From: Calothrix sp. NIES-4105
Lineage (GTDB): Bacteria > Cyanobacteriota > Cyanobacteriia > Cyanobacteriales > Nostocaceae
Length of the DNA stretch: 64,000 nt
Assembly (NCBI RefSeq): GCF_002368415.1
Contig: NZ_AP018290.1
Span: forward strand, 8,733,717 to 8,797,716
Direction: 5' to 3'
The translations under genes and the position numbers were made by a program. Position 1 is the stretch's first letter, and each line of letters opens with the position of its first letter. Below the pieces are notes generated by a model. That model was given only the letters and a program-made list of their open reading frames with translations. It searched no databases and was not told where the DNA came from. Shown here in pieces: positions 42,989-52,946 of this stretch.

Positions 42989-43440
42989 CCATTAATAATG
43001 CGACCAGAAAATTAGTTAGAAAAAGAGCAAAGTATCTTTGTGAATACTGTCACTCATCAGAAGAAGCAGGTGCTGCCTTATTTGAAATTGACCATATAAC
43101 TCCCCAGTCTCTTCCCAATTCAACTGATGAACCGAATAATTTAGCTTTGGCTTGCCAACGTTGTAATGGATACCGCTACAATTTTACAACAGGTGTTGAC
43201 CCAGAAACAGGGAATGTAATCTCACTTTTTAATCCTCGCGAACAAAACTGGGCAGATCATTTTGTTTGGTCGCCAGATGGTTTAAAAATTATTGGTACTA
43301 CCCCAACAGGGCGAGCTACTTGTAATCGTTTAGATTTAAATGACGAACGTAACAATGAAGGTTCTATTATAAAAGCGCGTCGTCTTTGGATAAAGGGTGG
43401 TTGGCATCCACCTTTAAAAGACCCACGGCAAGAAAGTTAA
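42985..43440 (+). CDS. HNH endonuclease
   Basis: The product has 151 residues. The zinc-binding C-x2-C is LCEYC at about 18-22, the catalytic block FEIDHITPQSLPNSTDEPNN contains D-H-I, and LALACQRCNG gives the second C-x2-C with the terminal Asn. This is a complete stand-alone HNH domain with a C-terminal extension (NPREQNWADHFVWSPDGLKI) typical of the cyanobacterial version. It could be a homing-type, restriction-type or mobile-element nuclease; no partner other than the coupled small gene is visible. Confidence 0.88.
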   Translation: MTINNATRKLVRKRAKYLCEYCHSSEEAGAALFEIDHITPQSLPNSTDEPNNLALACQRCNGYRYNFTTGVDPETGNVISLFNPREQNWADHFVWSPDGLKIIGTTPTGRATCNRLDLNDERNNEGSIIKARRLWIKGGWHPPLKDPRQES

Positions 43441-43464
43441 AAGCGCACATCCCTAGGATATGGG

Positions 43465-43629
43465 CTACTGTGTACACACATCTTTAATAACGACCTTTTT
43501 TCCCCCCTTTGTGTGCTTCGTGCCTTTGTGGTTTATCTCTTTAAGGAACCACAAAGGTCACTGCATGTCACAAAGAAAGAGAAGAAAGAGAAGAAAAGTA
43601 AGTTTTAGAAACTTGTGTGTACACAGTAG
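43465..43629. mobile_element. Inverted-repeat element with 16-bp perfect ends
   Basis: CTACTGTGTACACACA at 43465-43480 is the exact reverse complement of 43614-43629. The ATATGGG word just outside is also mirrored (GGATATGGG on both sides). The interior carries the CCTTTGTGG/CCACAAAGG repeat family. About 165 bp, without coding capacity. Confidence 0.7.
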
Positions 43630-43674
43630 AGGATATGGGAGGGAGCCAGGCTTTCTATGCCTGCTCCACAAGGT

Positions 43675-44586
43675 TTATGCTACTAAGGCGCCTAATTTCT
43701 CCAGTACTGGTTTTGTTGATACGATGTGTCGTTCTAAGCCTAGTTCTTTTGGGCTAATGCCTAGTGCTAAAGCTATCAACTGGGGTAAGTGTAGTATAGG
43801 TAAACCTAGTTTTTTTCCAATTACTTTTTCTACTTCAGGTTGACGTGAGTCTAGGTTGAGGTGACAGAGTGGGCAAGGTGTAACTATACAGTCGGCGCCT
43901 GATTCGATAGCATCTTGGATATGAGTACCTGCCATTTTAAATGATTCAGTGGTGGCGTAACTAGAAAGCGGCCAGCCACAGCATTGTGTACGACCTCGGT
44001 AGTATATTGGTGTTGCCCCAACTGCTCGAAAGACATTTTCCATTGTTTCAGGTCGGAAGGGGTTATCGTAGTTGTTTTTAGAAGCGCGCAGCAAGTAACA
44101 ACCATAAAACGCAGCGCATTTTAACCCGCTTAATTTACGAGTCACGCGGTTTTGAATTTCTTCTAGACCGTAGTCTGCTACTAAAGCATATAAAAGGTGT
44201 TTTACTTCGGTGCTACCGCGATATGGCAAACAGCCTTCTTTTTGCAATAAGCCATTTACTTTATTGATATAGTTAGGATTGCTTTGCTGAGATTCTTTTA
44301 AGCGTTCATCAACATGTCCTATCACACCTTGGCATGTACTGCAATGGGTTAGCAAAGGCAAATTTAGTTCTTCGGCTAGAGCTATATTGCGCGCGTTAAC
44401 TGTGTCTTCGAGTAATTGCGAGTCTTCTTTGAATGTACCAGAACCACAGCAGGAAGCTTTTTTGAGTTCGACTAGCTCGATATTAAGCGCGCGTGCGAGA
44501 GCAGTCGTAGACAGATGTAGCTCACCACAAGCACCCTGAGCAACACAACCTGGAAAATAAGCGTACTTTAATTGAGGAGATACCAT
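43675..44586 (-). CDS. HdrB-like CCG-domain protein (heterodisulphide reductase subunit B / succinate dehydrogenase SdhC/E-type)
   Basis: The product has 303 residues. Two cysteine-rich CCG domains are visible: YFPGCVAQG with KASCCGSGTF and HCSTCQG in the first half, and AFYGCYLLR with QCCGWPLSS and TPCPLCHLNL in the second. These bind a [4Fe-4S] cluster in a non-cubane arrangement in HdrB. In cyanobacteria such a protein is proposed to anchor succinate dehydrogenase-like enzymes; no flavoprotein is adjacent. The gene is monocistronic. Confidence 0.82.
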   Translation of the reverse strand: MVSPQLKYAYFPGCVAQGACGELHLSTTALARALNIELVELKKASCCGSGTFKEDSQLLEDTVNARNIALAEELNLPLLTHCSTCQGVIGHVDERLKESQQSNPNYINKVNGLLQKEGCLPYRGSTEVKHLLYALVADYGLEEIQNRVTRKLSGLKCAAFYGCYLLRASKNNYDNPFRPETMENVFRAVGATPIYYRGRTQCCGWPLSSYATTESFKMAGTHIQDAIESGADCIVTPCPLCHLNLDSRQPEVEKVIGKKLGLPILHLPQLIALALGISPKELGLERHIVSTKPVLEKLGALVA

Positions 44587-45018
44587 AGTAGGAGCGTTAA
44601 ATAAAGTCCAAAGCTTGATAAGTACTGTTTTATCATTGTCACAAGTATATCTATTTGGCGCCTAAAATCTTGATCAGGAGAATCAAAGCAAAATCTAGAT
44701 AATGGGGAAAGTTTGAAGAAGTTTTCCACGCACTAGGGAATTATAAGAAATATTAAGCGTTTTGACCAAGTATAAAGAACAAAGGCGTTGCGGTTAACCT
44801 AAATTAGGTTGTCATACCAAAGGGTGCATCGAATGTTATATGCTTGGGTTTGTGTATTTAATCTTTTATTCCTATGTGAAAAGATAGAAATATAAATTGA
44901 GTGATATTAACTGGGGTAAGCGTGTACGTTAGCTCGCGCTTTCCGATAAGATGTAATATGCTTTCAAAGCTATCGCCCACGACAAGCGCATTATAGCAAC
45001 TGGTTGAGGAATTTAACT
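44587..45018. other. Long intergenic region upstream of acpP
   Basis: About 430 bp between divergent genes. It holds one GGCGCC (44657). A GAGGA at 45006-45010 is the acpP ribosome-binding site. I see no repeat, terminator-like stem or conserved RNA. Confidence 0.5.
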
Positions 45019-45270
45019 ATGAGCCAAACGGAAACTTTTGAGAAGGTCAAGAAAATTGTTGCTGACCAACTAAGTGTAGAAGCGTCTACTATCAACCCCC
45101 AATCCAATTTTGCCAACGACCTAGGGGCAGATTCCCTTGATACTGTTGAACTAGTAATGGCTTTGGAAGAAGAGTTTGATATCGAAATTCCCGATGAAGC
45201 CGCTGAAAAGATTACCACCGTTCAAGAAGCTGTGGACTACATCAATAACAAAGTTGCCGCATCCGCGTAA
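45019..45270 (+). CDS. acpP: Acyl carrier protein
   Basis: The product has 83 residues from the ATG at 45019 ([20 protein letters not shown]), which has GAGGA eight bases upstream; the longer TTG-started frame is not needed. The phosphopantetheine attachment motif [20 protein letters not shown] is perfect, with the Ser in D-S-L. It carries growing acyl chains in type II fatty-acid synthesis. It is followed by fabF and tkt, the usual cyanobacterial order, but separated from fabF by repeats. Confidence 0.97.
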   Translation: MSQTETFEKVKKIVADQLSVEASTINPQSNFANDLGADSLDTVELVMALEEEFDIEIPDEAAEKITTVQEAVDYINNKVAASA

Positions 45271-45440
45271 AACAGTGAAAAGTGCTGAGTGCTGAGTGCT
45301 GAGTAAAGAGTAGAGACGTGATTAATCACGTCTGTACAGGAGGCGCGGAGTTATCAGATTTAGTTTTACACCCTCCCACTATCTCGCTCTCGCTCTCCTA
45401 CTCTCTTGTTCCCACTCAGCACTCAGCACGAGCGCACTCA
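45271..45440. repeat. GTGCTGAGTGCTGAG / CACTCAGCAC inverted repeats with a GTAGAGACGTG palindrome
   Basis: GTGCTGAGTGCTGAGTGCTG lies just after acpP, its inverted form CACTCAGCACTCAGCACGAG lies at 45415, and the 28-bp GTAGAGACGTG palindrome is at 45310-45337 with one mismatch. These repeats fill the space between acpP and fabF and may act as attenuating hairpins. Confidence 0.75.
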
Positions 45441-45463
45441 GCACTCTCATTTGAACTATCGTC

Positions 45464-46720
45464 ATGACAGAAGATTTTAAACGTAAACGTGTTGTTGTAA
45501 CTGGTGTTGGCGCCATTACACCGATTGGTAACAATCCTTCGGAATATTGGTCTGGGCTTATAAGTGGACGCAATGGTATTGGCAATATCACCCTTTTCGA
45601 TGCCGAGCGTCACGACTGCCGCATAGCTGGTGAGGTCAAAAACTTTGACCCACAAGACTTTATGGACCGCAAGGAAGCCAAGCGGATGGATCGGTTTTCA
45701 CAATTTGGGGTTTCGGCAGCAAAACAGGCACTTCTAGACGCTCAATTAGTTATCAATGACCTGAACGCTGAACAAATCGGTGTCATGATTGGTTCGGGTA
45801 TTGGTGGCTTAAAAGTGATGGAAGAACAGCAAACTATTTACCTCAACCGAGGTCCCGACCGCTGTAGTCCTTTTATGGTGCCGATGATGATTGCCAATAT
45901 GGCATCAGGTTTAACCGCGATTCAACTTGGCGCCAAAGGTCCGAATTCCTGTGCAGTAACTGCTTGTGCAGCAGGCTCAAACGCGATTGGTGATGCGTTT
46001 CGGTTGGTGCAAGGAGGGTATGCTCAAGCGATGATTTGCGGTGGTGCAGAAGCAGCGATTACGCCTTTATCAATTGCGGGTTTTGCTGCATGTAGGGCGC
46101 TTTCGCTTCGTAATGATAACCCCACAAAAGCTTCGCGTCCTTTTGACTTAAACCGCGATGGGTTTGTAATGGGCGAAGGTTCGGGCATTTTAGTATTGGA
46201 AGAATTACAACATGCTTTAAGCCGAGGCGCCCGCATTTATGCGGAAATAGTCGGTTATGGTATGACTTGCGATGCCTTCCACTATACATCCCCACCTCCC
46301 GGTCATGAAGGCGCCGCACGAGCAATGCGACTAGCACTGAAGGATGCGGGAATTTCCACTACTGATGTCAGCTATATCAACGCTCACGGTACAAGTACCC
46401 CAGCAAACGATTCCGCAGAAAGCACTGCCGTTAAAACTGTGTTTGGAGAACATGCACAGAAATTAGCAGTTAGTTCGACAAAATCGATGACCGGACACCT
46501 TTTAGGCGCCTCCGGTGGTATCGAAGCAGTCGCATCTGTACTGTCTATAGCTTTCGACCGGGTTCCACCCACAATTAACCACGAAACCCCAGACCCCGAA
46601 TGTGACTTAGATTACGTACCAAACGTTAGCCGCGAACTAAAAGTTGAAGTCGCATTATCCAACTCATTTGGTTTCGGAGGCCACAATGTCGCGCTAGTCT
46701 TTAAGAAGTACATCCCTTAA
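45464..46720 (+). CDS. fabF: 3-oxoacyl-[acyl-carrier-protein] synthase II
   Basis: The product has 418 residues, the usual length. KAS II features: [15 protein letters not shown] at the N-terminus, active-site Cys in [15 protein letters not shown] near 170, and the two His in [11 protein letters not shown] near 308 and [14 protein letters not shown] near 345; the C-terminus [10 protein letters not shown] is conserved. It elongates acyl-ACP chains by condensation with malonyl-ACP. It is expected to work with the ACP encoded just upstream. Confidence 0.97.
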   Translation: MTEDFKRKRVVVTGVGAITPIGNNPSEYWSGLISGRNGIGNITLFDAERHDCRIAGEVKNFDPQDFMDRKEAKRMDRFSQFGVSAAKQALLDAQLVINDLNAEQIGVMIGSGIGGLKVMEEQQTIYLNRGPDRCSPFMVPMMIANMASGLTAIQLGAKGPNSCAVTACAAGSNAIGDAFRLVQGGYAQAMICGGAEAAITPLSIAGFAACRALSLRNDNPTKASRPFDLNRDGFVMGEGSGILVLEELQHALSRGARIYAEIVGYGMTCDAFHYTSPPPGHEGAARAMRLALKDAGISTTDVSYINAHGTSTPANDSAESTAVKTVFGEHAQKLAVSSTKSMTGHLLGASGGIEAVASVLSIAFDRVPPTINHETPDPECDLDYVPNVSRELKVEVALSNSFGFGGHNVALVFKKYIP

Positions 46721-46879
46721 TTAGAATGAGAACCAAAATCTAAAAGTTTCTCGTTATACGGCTAATCCGTAAAAAAATAACAAATGGGATGATGAGATAA
46801 ATTGCTTAAAAAAATTTAAAATTTCTTTAGGCAATGTTAAGTCAGAGAGTGCTAACCCGTCGTTAAGAACAATCGTATT

Positions 46880-48904
46880 ATGGCTGTTGCAACCCAAACC
46901 CCCACCAAGACCCTAGAAGAGATTTGTATTAACTCGATTCGCTTTTTGGCAGTAGATGCCGTAGAAAAAGCAAAGTCTGGACACCCAGGACTGCCAATGG
47001 GCGCCGCTCCAATGGCATTTGTACTCTGGGATAAATTCATGCGGGTTAATCCCAAAAATCCAAAGTGGTTTAACCGCGACCGTTTCGTATTGTCAGCAGG
47101 TCACGGGTGTATGTTGCAGTATGCACTGCTATACCTAAGTGGTTTTGATAGCGTGACGATAGAGGATATCAAGCAGTTTCGTCAATGGGGGTCACGCACC
47201 CCTGGACACCCAGAAAACTTTGAAACAGCAGGTATAGAAGTTACCACTGGCCCGTTAGGACAAGGTATTGCTAATGCAGTTGGTTTAGCAATGGCAGAAG
47301 CTCACCTAGCAGCTAAGTTCAACAAACCTGATGCCAAAATCGTTGACCACTACACCTACGTAATACTAGGTGATGGTTGCAACATGGAAGGGGTTTCTGG
47401 TGAAGCGTGTTCTTTTGCAGGACACTTGGGATTAGGCAAACTGATAGCTCTGTACGACGATAACCACATCTCGATTGATGGTTCTACAGATGTAGCATTC
47501 ACTGAAGACGTTTCTAAGCGTTTTGAAGCATACGGTTGGCATGTATTGCATGTCGAAGATGGCAATACTGATTTAGAAGGAATTGCTAGAGCGATTGAAG
47601 AAGCAAAATCTGTCACCGATAAGCCTTCGATGATTAAGGTGACAACCATCATTGGTTATGGTTCACCTAACAAGCAAAATACTGCTGGTGTTCACGGCGC
47701 CGCATTAGGTGGTGATGAAATTGCACTTACCCGTCAAAACTTGGGTTGGGAGCATGAGCCTTTTGTAGTGCCTCAAGATGCTCTTGACCACATGCAAAAA
47801 GCTATTGAACGTGGAGCTGCAGCAGAAAGCGAGTGGAACCAAGTTTACAGTGACTATAAAGCTAAGTACGCTTCCGAAGCTGCCCTCTTTGAACGTTACA
47901 TCAGCGGCAAACTTCCTGATGGTTGGGAAAATGTATTACCTACCTACACTCCTGAAGACAAAGGTGTTGCAACTCGTAAACATTCCGAAACATGTCTTAA
48001 CAAATTAGCAACAGTACTACCTGAGTTAATTGGTGGTTCGGCTGACTTAACCCACTCCAACTTGACCGAAATTAAAGGTCAGGGAGACTTCCAAAAAGGA
48101 CACTACGAAAACCCTAACATTCACTACGGTGTACGTGAACATGGTATGGGCGCCATTGTTAATGGTTTAGCGCTGCATGGTTCAGGCTTAATTCCTTACG
48201 GTGCGACCTTCTTAATTTTCACCGACTACATGCGTGCGGCTATCCGCTTATCTGCTTTGTCTTTAGCTGGGTCAATTTGGGTAATGACCCACGACTCAAT
48301 CGGACAAGGTGAAGACGGCCCAACACACCAACCTGTTGAAACAATTGCTTCCTTACGCGCAATTCCTAACCTCACAGTCATTCGTCCTGCTGATGGTACA
48401 GAAACTTCCGGCGCCTACAAAGTAGCAATCGAAAAATCAAAAGCCCATAACCCAACATTGTTGGCCTTTACACGTCAAAACGTACCAAACTTAGCAGGTA
48501 CATCGATTGAAGGAGTAACAAAAGGCGCCTACACAATTGTAGACAGCGAAGGAACACCAGATATCATCCTAATAGGTACAGGTTCCGAAGTCAGCCTTTG
48601 TGTAACCGCAGCAGAAAAACTCACCGCAGAAGGTAAGAAAGTTCGTGTAGTTTCAATGCCTTCTTGGGAATTATTTGAAGCTCAAGACGAAGCTTACAAA
48701 GAATCTGTTTTACCAAAAGCTGTCACCAAGCGCGTATCTGTAGAAGCAGGTGTAAGCTTCGGTTGGCACAAATACGTTGGTACCGAAGGCGCCACCGTTA
48801 GCATCGACAGATTCGGTGCATCGGCGCCTGGCCCAGTTTGTATGGAAAAATTCGGCTTCACCGTTGACAACGTACTAGCAACAGCCAAAAAAGTGCTAGG
48901 TTAA
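46880..48904 (+). CDS. tkt: Transketolase
   Basis: The product has 674 residues. Thiamine-diphosphate enzyme: [20 protein letters not shown] with the catalytic His, the ThDP-binding [12 protein letters not shown] followed by DDNHIS near 150-195, VREHGMGAI near 415 with the catalytic Glu, and [16 protein letters not shown]. Transketolase moves two-carbon units between sugar phosphates in the Calvin-Benson and pentose-phosphate pathways. Six or more GGCGCC sites occur in it, most as Gly-Ala codons. A strong terminator follows at 48940. Confidence 0.97.
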   Translation: MAVATQTPTKTLEEICINSIRFLAVDAVEKAKSGHPGLPMGAAPMAFVLWDKFMRVNPKNPKWFNRDRFVLSAGHGCMLQYALLYLSGFDSVTIEDIKQFRQWGSRTPGHPENFETAGIEVTTGPLGQGIANAVGLAMAEAHLAAKFNKPDAKIVDHYTYVILGDGCNMEGVSGEACSFAGHLGLGKLIALYDDNHISIDGSTDVAFTEDVSKRFEAYGWHVLHVEDGNTDLEGIARAIEEAKSVTDKPSMIKVTTIIGYGSPNKQNTAGVHGAALGGDEIALTRQNLGWEHEPFVVPQDALDHMQKAIERGAAAESEWNQVYSDYKAKYASEAALFERYISGKLPDGWENVLPTYTPEDKGVATRKHSETCLNKLATVLPELIGGSADLTHSNLTEIKGQGDFQKGHYENPNIHYGVREHGMGAIVNGLALHGSGLIPYGATFLIFTDYMRAAIRLSALSLAGSIWVMTHDSIGQGEDGPTHQPVETIASLRAIPNLTVIRPADGTETSGAYKVAIEKSKAHNPTLLAFTRQNVPNLAGTSIEGVTKGAYTIVDSEGTPDIILIGTGSEVSLCVTAAEKLTAEGKKVRVVSMPSWELFEAQDEAYKESVLPKAVTKRVSVEAGVSFGWHKYVGTEGATVSIDRFGASAPGPVCMEKFGFTVDNVLATAKKVLG

Positions 48905-48939
48905 TTTAAAATATTAATGTACTAATTGCACCAATGAGT

Positions 48940-48970
48940 GGGGTGGGCTTTTTCTGCCCACCCCTTTTTT
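48940..48970 (+). terminator. Terminator of tkt
   Basis: GGGGTGGGC and GCCCACCCC pair over nine bases around TTTTTCT and are followed by TTTTTT, 36 bp past the stop. Confidence 0.9.
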
Positions 48971-48974
48971 CATT

Positions 48975-49170
48975 CTTGTAGCATAGGCGTCAAAAGCCTG
49001 TGCAGCGGATATATTTTTTACCACAGAGACTATTAGCGCACAGAGGTAGGTTGGGGAGCCACCTCCGTGCGGGGGTTTCCCCCGAATCGCGAGAGTGGCG
49101 TTGGAGGCTTTGCGGAACCCAACTTAAGTTTTAGGTTATTGTTTTTACTCACAGGCGCCTTTGCCACACC
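48975..49170. repeat. Dispersed repeat mixture (ACCACAGAGAC, GTAGGTTGGG families)
   Basis: GTAGCATAGGCGTCAAAAGC, then ACCACAGAGACTATTAGCGC and a hairpin around CCTCCGTGCGGGGGTTTCCC. GTAGGTTGGG pairs with CCCAACTT at the far end. No coding content. Confidence 0.6.
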
Positions 49171-49171
49171 T

Positions 49172-49411
49172 TCAGCTAAGAAATTTTATATCCTCTAGGA
49201 AAAATCGACCACCTTGTTTTTGATTCTTACGAGATTTCTTAATAATATCGGTAAACTTGGAATTTAAAGTCAAGCTAAGGCTTTCAATATCATCATCAAT
49301 AGGACATAAAAGCGCTACAGGTTGACCGTTACGAGTTATAACCGACGGTTGCTCATTTGTACTGTAGTTTTCCAGTAATGCTATAATTTCACTTATTTCA
49401 ACGGTTTTCAT
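49172..49411 (-). CDS. Phd/YefM family antitoxin-like protein
   Basis: The product has 79 residues: MKTVEISEIIALLENYSTNE, then PSVITRNGQPVALLCPIDDD. This is the Phd/YefM fold, in which beta strands bind DNA, followed by a C-terminal toxin-binding tail (SRKNQKQGGRFFLEDIKFLS). No toxin gene lies next to it on this strand, so it is an orphan. A frameshifted relative is at 51681. Confidence 0.75.
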   Translation of the reverse strand: MKTVEISEIIALLENYSTNEQPSVITRNGQPVALLCPIDDDIESLSLTLNSKFTDIIKKSRKNQKQGGRFFLEDIKFLS

Positions 49412-49431
49412 AATTAAGTTATTTTTTATAT

Positions 49432-50676
49432 ATGGTATTATTATCAGGAATTTTTCGCGACACTCCCATCAATACGCAAGAAATTCCTCAAAAGCTTTTA
49501 GACATTCAAGATAAACAGCGTAGCAATCCTCTACCCTGGAAAGGGCAATTTTCCCCACAATTAATTGAGACGCTCATCAAAAAATATGCTACCAGTAATA
49601 GTGTTATCTTTGACCCCTTTCTAGGTAGCGGAACCGTTTTATATGAAGCAGCAAGATTCGGTATAGAAGCACATGGAACCGATATAAATCCAGCAGCTTT
49701 AACTCTTGCTAGTGTTTATAAATTTACCAATATTTATCAAAGACAGCGTGAAATATACACAAGCAAATTTATTGAGCGGTTAAAAGCTGAGATTCCTGAT
49801 GATACAATGCCACTGTTCCAAGGTATAAATATACGAGAGGATTTGGCGCCGGACGAAATCAAGCAAAAACTTATCAAACTTGTAGATAATAGCGAAGAAA
49901 GTCTAATTAAACTGCTACATAAAATTTTAGTTATACTATTAGACTTTGGCAACACGGAACTCACAAGCTTCAGAATATTTACCCTTGCTAACACAATCAG
50001 CACCTTTATTCATAAATTACCTTACACAGAAAAAACAGTAAATGCTTATAACGCGGATTCTAGAAACACGCCTTTAACAGATGGCAAAGTAAATCTTATT
50101 ATTACATCCCCTCCCTACATAAACGTATTTAACTATCACCAACAATATCGAGCTTCTACGGAAGCATTAGGATGGAACCTTTTAGAAGTAGCTAAATCCG
50201 AGTTTGGTTCAAATCGTAAGCATAGAGCTAACAGATTTTTAACAGTAATTCAATACTGCTTAGATATGGCTGCTACTTTACAAGAACTTTTGCGTATATG
50301 CAGCACTGACAGTAGGATGATATTTGTTGTTGGCAGAGAATCTAACGTAAGAGGAACAGCTTTTTATAATGGTGAGATAGTTACAGAAATAGCTTATCAA
50401 GTATTTGGTATCGATTTACATACACGCCAAGAAAGAAAATTTACAAATCGTTATGGGCAAATTATAAAAGAAGATATTTTACATTTTAAAAAACCGAAAG
50501 CAATAGATTATAATAATATCAATATACAAACAGCAATAATTGTTGCAATCAAAGCATTAGAAGCTGCAAATTCATTAGCTATTAATGATGTGAAAAGTGA
50601 TATTAAAGATGCCATTACGAAAGCTGACAAAGTAGAGCCATCACCTTACTATAATCCAGAGAAAGCACGAAAATAG
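49432..50676 (+). CDS. Type II DNA methyltransferase (SPPY-type)
   Basis: The product has 414 residues. SAM motif: VIFDPFLGSGTVLYEAARFG at about 58-77, preceded by LPWKGQFSPQLIE. Catalytic motif IV TSPPYINVFNYHQQYR near 222-237. The Thr-Ser-Pro-Pro-Tyr form is common in N4-cytosine and some N6-adenine enzymes, so the base is uncertain. It is followed 14 bp later by a restriction-endonuclease-like gene, which makes a complete type II system. The gene has low GC and only one GGCGCC, in line with acquisition. Confidence 0.85.
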   Translation: MVLLSGIFRDTPINTQEIPQKLLDIQDKQRSNPLPWKGQFSPQLIETLIKKYATSNSVIFDPFLGSGTVLYEAARFGIEAHGTDINPAALTLASVYKFTNIYQRQREIYTSKFIERLKAEIPDDTMPLFQGINIREDLAPDEIKQKLIKLVDNSEESLIKLLHKILVILLDFGNTELTSFRIFTLANTISTFIHKLPYTEKTVNAYNADSRNTPLTDGKVNLIITSPPYINVFNYHQQYRASTEALGWNLLEVAKSEFGSNRKHRANRFLTVIQYCLDMAATLQELLRICSTDSRMIFVVGRESNVRGTAFYNGEIVTEIAYQVFGIDLHTRQERKFTNRYGQIIKEDILHFKKPKAIDYNNINIQTAIIVAIKALEAANSLAINDVKSDIKDAITKADKVEPSPYYNPEKARK

Positions 50677-50690
50677 TTAGAAAGTTAATT

Positions 50691-51620
50691 ATGCAGGATA
50701 GGTTTATGTTTGATTTGCCTACACCACATGGAGATAAACTAGTGGCACTACTCGACAATAAAAAACTACCTGCGACAGATAAACAATGTGTTGTAAAAGC
50801 AATTGAACGCTATAATAATTGGATAGAAACGCTGAGAAATATCAATGGTGGCATGGAATTTGTGCCAAGTATGGTATCACATTTAACATCTTATAAGCGA
50901 TATATTGATGTTGAATTAATATTTGATAGTAAAGACGATTTCTTATATCGCCAGAAGGGTCAGTTAAAGCTAGATAACTCTATCATTGAAGAATTTCTTC
51001 CTATCTTAGTTACAACAGTATTCGCAGATTCATTAAAGAACAAAGACCTTTCCTTTGGACCAACACAATGTTTTTCTTCACTAAGATTTGAATCTAACTT
51101 GAGAGCAAGTCCGCAAGGTGGTGGTATGAGCATCAGAGCTAAAGACCAAGATTTTGCAATTAGTAGAAAAATATTCATTCAAGCCTCTCACAACCAAAAT
51201 TTTAGTGATAGCGTCATAGACGAAGCAAATATTGCTTATATCACGGCTGAATGTAAAACGAATCTTGACAAAACCATGTTTCAAGAAGGCGCCGCGACTG
51301 CATTTGACGTAAAAAATAGTGTCCCAGGAGCAAAGTATTTCTTGATATGCGAGTGGCTTGATATGGCGCCTATAAGCTCATCACTTACAGCAATTGACGA
51401 AATTTTAATTCTTAGAAAGGCAAAGCGTTTGCCTTCTAACATCAGAAGTGCATATAGTAGTGTAAAAGGAAGACAACAAAACCGTGACAGTTTTGTCAAG
51501 TACCTTGATGACCATCCGTTTGCACCATCAGTTTTTATTCGCTTCTTGAGTAAAATAGAACGTATGATAGGGCATGACGAGCTAGACGAACAAGATATAT
51601 TATCAAAAGGCTATTTTTAG
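50691..51620 (+). CDS. Type II restriction endonuclease, Bpu10I-like
   Basis: The product has 309 residues. The PD-(D/E)XK-like catalytic segment is DEANIAYITAECKTNLDKTM near 180-200, giving E-x-K, followed by FQEGAATAFDVKNSVPGAKY. This block and the N-terminal GDKLVALLDNKKLPATDKQ recall Bpu10I-family endonucleases, which cut asymmetric CCTNAGC-type sites as two subunits or chains. Only one endonuclease gene is present here, so the specificity may differ. It lies directly behind the methyltransferase, as expected for a cognate pair. Confidence 0.65.
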   Translation: MQDRFMFDLPTPHGDKLVALLDNKKLPATDKQCVVKAIERYNNWIETLRNINGGMEFVPSMVSHLTSYKRYIDVELIFDSKDDFLYRQKGQLKLDNSIIEEFLPILVTTVFADSLKNKDLSFGPTQCFSSLRFESNLRASPQGGGMSIRAKDQDFAISRKIFIQASHNQNFSDSVIDEANIAYITAECKTNLDKTMFQEGAATAFDVKNSVPGAKYFLICEWLDMAPISSSLTAIDEILILRKAKRLPSNIRSAYSSVKGRQQNRDSFVKYLDDHPFAPSVFIRFLSKIERMIGHDELDEQDILSKGYF

Positions 51621-51680
51621 ATTAACCGATATTGTTAGAGTACCCAATGGCAATAGAGTTTTTATAACGATTTACGATTT

Positions 51681-51945
51681 ATGAAGATTGTTGACATTAC
51701 AGAGGCAAATGCTTCCTTGGCAGAATACACGTCTGGTCTTTCTGGAGAACCTGTGATTATTACCAACAATGGTGAACCAATTGCAGCATTAGTTAATTTA
51801 GAGAATGTTGATTTTGAAACCATCTCACTAAGTAGCAACCCGAAGTTTATTGAGATGCCAATCGCGTTCAAGAGCGCGCCGCCAAAAAGAAGGTGGTATT
51901 TCTAGTACCGAGATGCGTCGTAGATTAGGATTAGGCGAAAGCTAA
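51681..51945 (+). pseudogene. Phd/YefM-type antitoxin, frameshifted
   Basis: The frame MKIVDITEANASLAEYTSGL, then PVIITNNGEPIAALVNLENV is a Phd antitoxin. After NPKFIEM the frame changes. The expected C-terminus RSRARRQKEGGISSTEMRRR followed by LGLGES is encoded at +1 and ends at 51945, while the original frame stops at 51905. The shift lies between ATGCCAATCG and the GCGCGCC tract at 51876-51882. No toxin frame follows; the next gene is a dioxygenase. Confidence 0.8.
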
Positions 51946-52056
51946 TAATACAAAAAAGTTTAAAACTATCACAATGTGTAGTAGCCATAACTGACGCTTA
52001 GGCAATACAAAGCTTAGGCGCCTATACTTGATTTAAGTACCTTTGTAATAAAAATC

Positions 52057-52902
52057 ATGTCTGAATACTTAGCTGGCAAGCAACCAACCACAGAGCAATT
52101 GAATGAATGGGTTGAGTATTTTCATACTAATGGATTTATAGTTATTCACAACGTGTTGGCGCCGGAACTATGTAAACACCTAAGAAATGATTTAGATGAA
52201 ATTCTCAAAATTACAGAAGGAGAAAAATATAACCCATCAAGAAAGTTGATGCAAAAGAGGATGTTTGAGCATTCTCAACACAACCTGAATCTGTTTGCGC
52301 TCGAACCAATTGTTACCTTTGCAGAGCATTTAATTGGTGGTGCTTCAGGAGCAGGATATTCCATGCACGATGGACTTCCTAACGCCAATACTGTTCACGT
52401 TATCCACAATAATTCATTTATAGTTCCAAAAGAAACAGATGGATTAGCGAAAAATGCATGGCATCAAGATGATACACCTCATGTCTTATCCCTCGACGGC
52501 AAACCTTTAACAAATATTCGGCTTAATGTTCTGGCATTTACCGTCAATTATTATTTAACTGACGTGTTATCGGTAGAAAATGGGCCAACACAAGTAATTC
52601 CAGGTTCACATCTATTTGGCAAATTTTGCGATGGTGATATTTCCCAGTACGAAAACCAAGTTCATAGCTGTTTAGGAGCTATGGGTTCAGCAGTTTGTTT
52701 TAATAACCAAGTATGGCATCGCGGTTCTAGAAATTCTTCTAACGTTGCTCGCTACATTACACAGGTTACATATGCAAAGCGACTAGTTGGGCACAAATAC
52801 GAATCATGCATGAATTACCAAATGCCTAGCCATTGTTACGAAGGAGCGGATGACAGATTAAAACGACTTTTGGGATTTTTACCTAAAGGCGCCTATAGCT
52901 GA
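52057..52902 (+). CDS. Phytanoyl-CoA dioxygenase family protein (Fe(II)/2-oxoglutarate oxygenase)
   Basis: The product has 281 residues. N-terminal NGFIVIHNVLAPELCKHLRN. The iron-binding facial triad is visible as WHQDDTPH (H-x-D near 135) and the distal His in NNQVWHRGSRN near 225, with Arg nearby for 2-oxoglutarate. GPTQVIPGSHLFG is the usual strand before the second part. Family members hydroxylate or halogenate small molecules; the substrate is unknown. It is embedded in a toxin-antitoxin region but does not share its features. Confidence 0.85.
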   Translation: MSEYLAGKQPTTEQLNEWVEYFHTNGFIVIHNVLAPELCKHLRNDLDEILKITEGEKYNPSRKLMQKRMFEHSQHNLNLFALEPIVTFAEHLIGGASGAGYSMHDGLPNANTVHVIHNNSFIVPKETDGLAKNAWHQDDTPHVLSLDGKPLTNIRLNVLAFTVNYYLTDVLSVENGPTQVIPGSHLFGKFCDGDISQYENQVHSCLGAMGSAVCFNNQVWHRGSRNSSNVARYITQVTYAKRLVGHKYESCMNYQMPSHCYEGADDRLKRLLGFLPKGAYS

Positions 52903-52946
52903 TAAAACTGTAATATATATGTAGAGTAAACTATTAAAAACTATAT

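Noticed and set aside
46059-46337. Antisense frames within fabF and tkt
   Set aside because: They are shadows of highly conserved enzyme genes on the other strand or frame.
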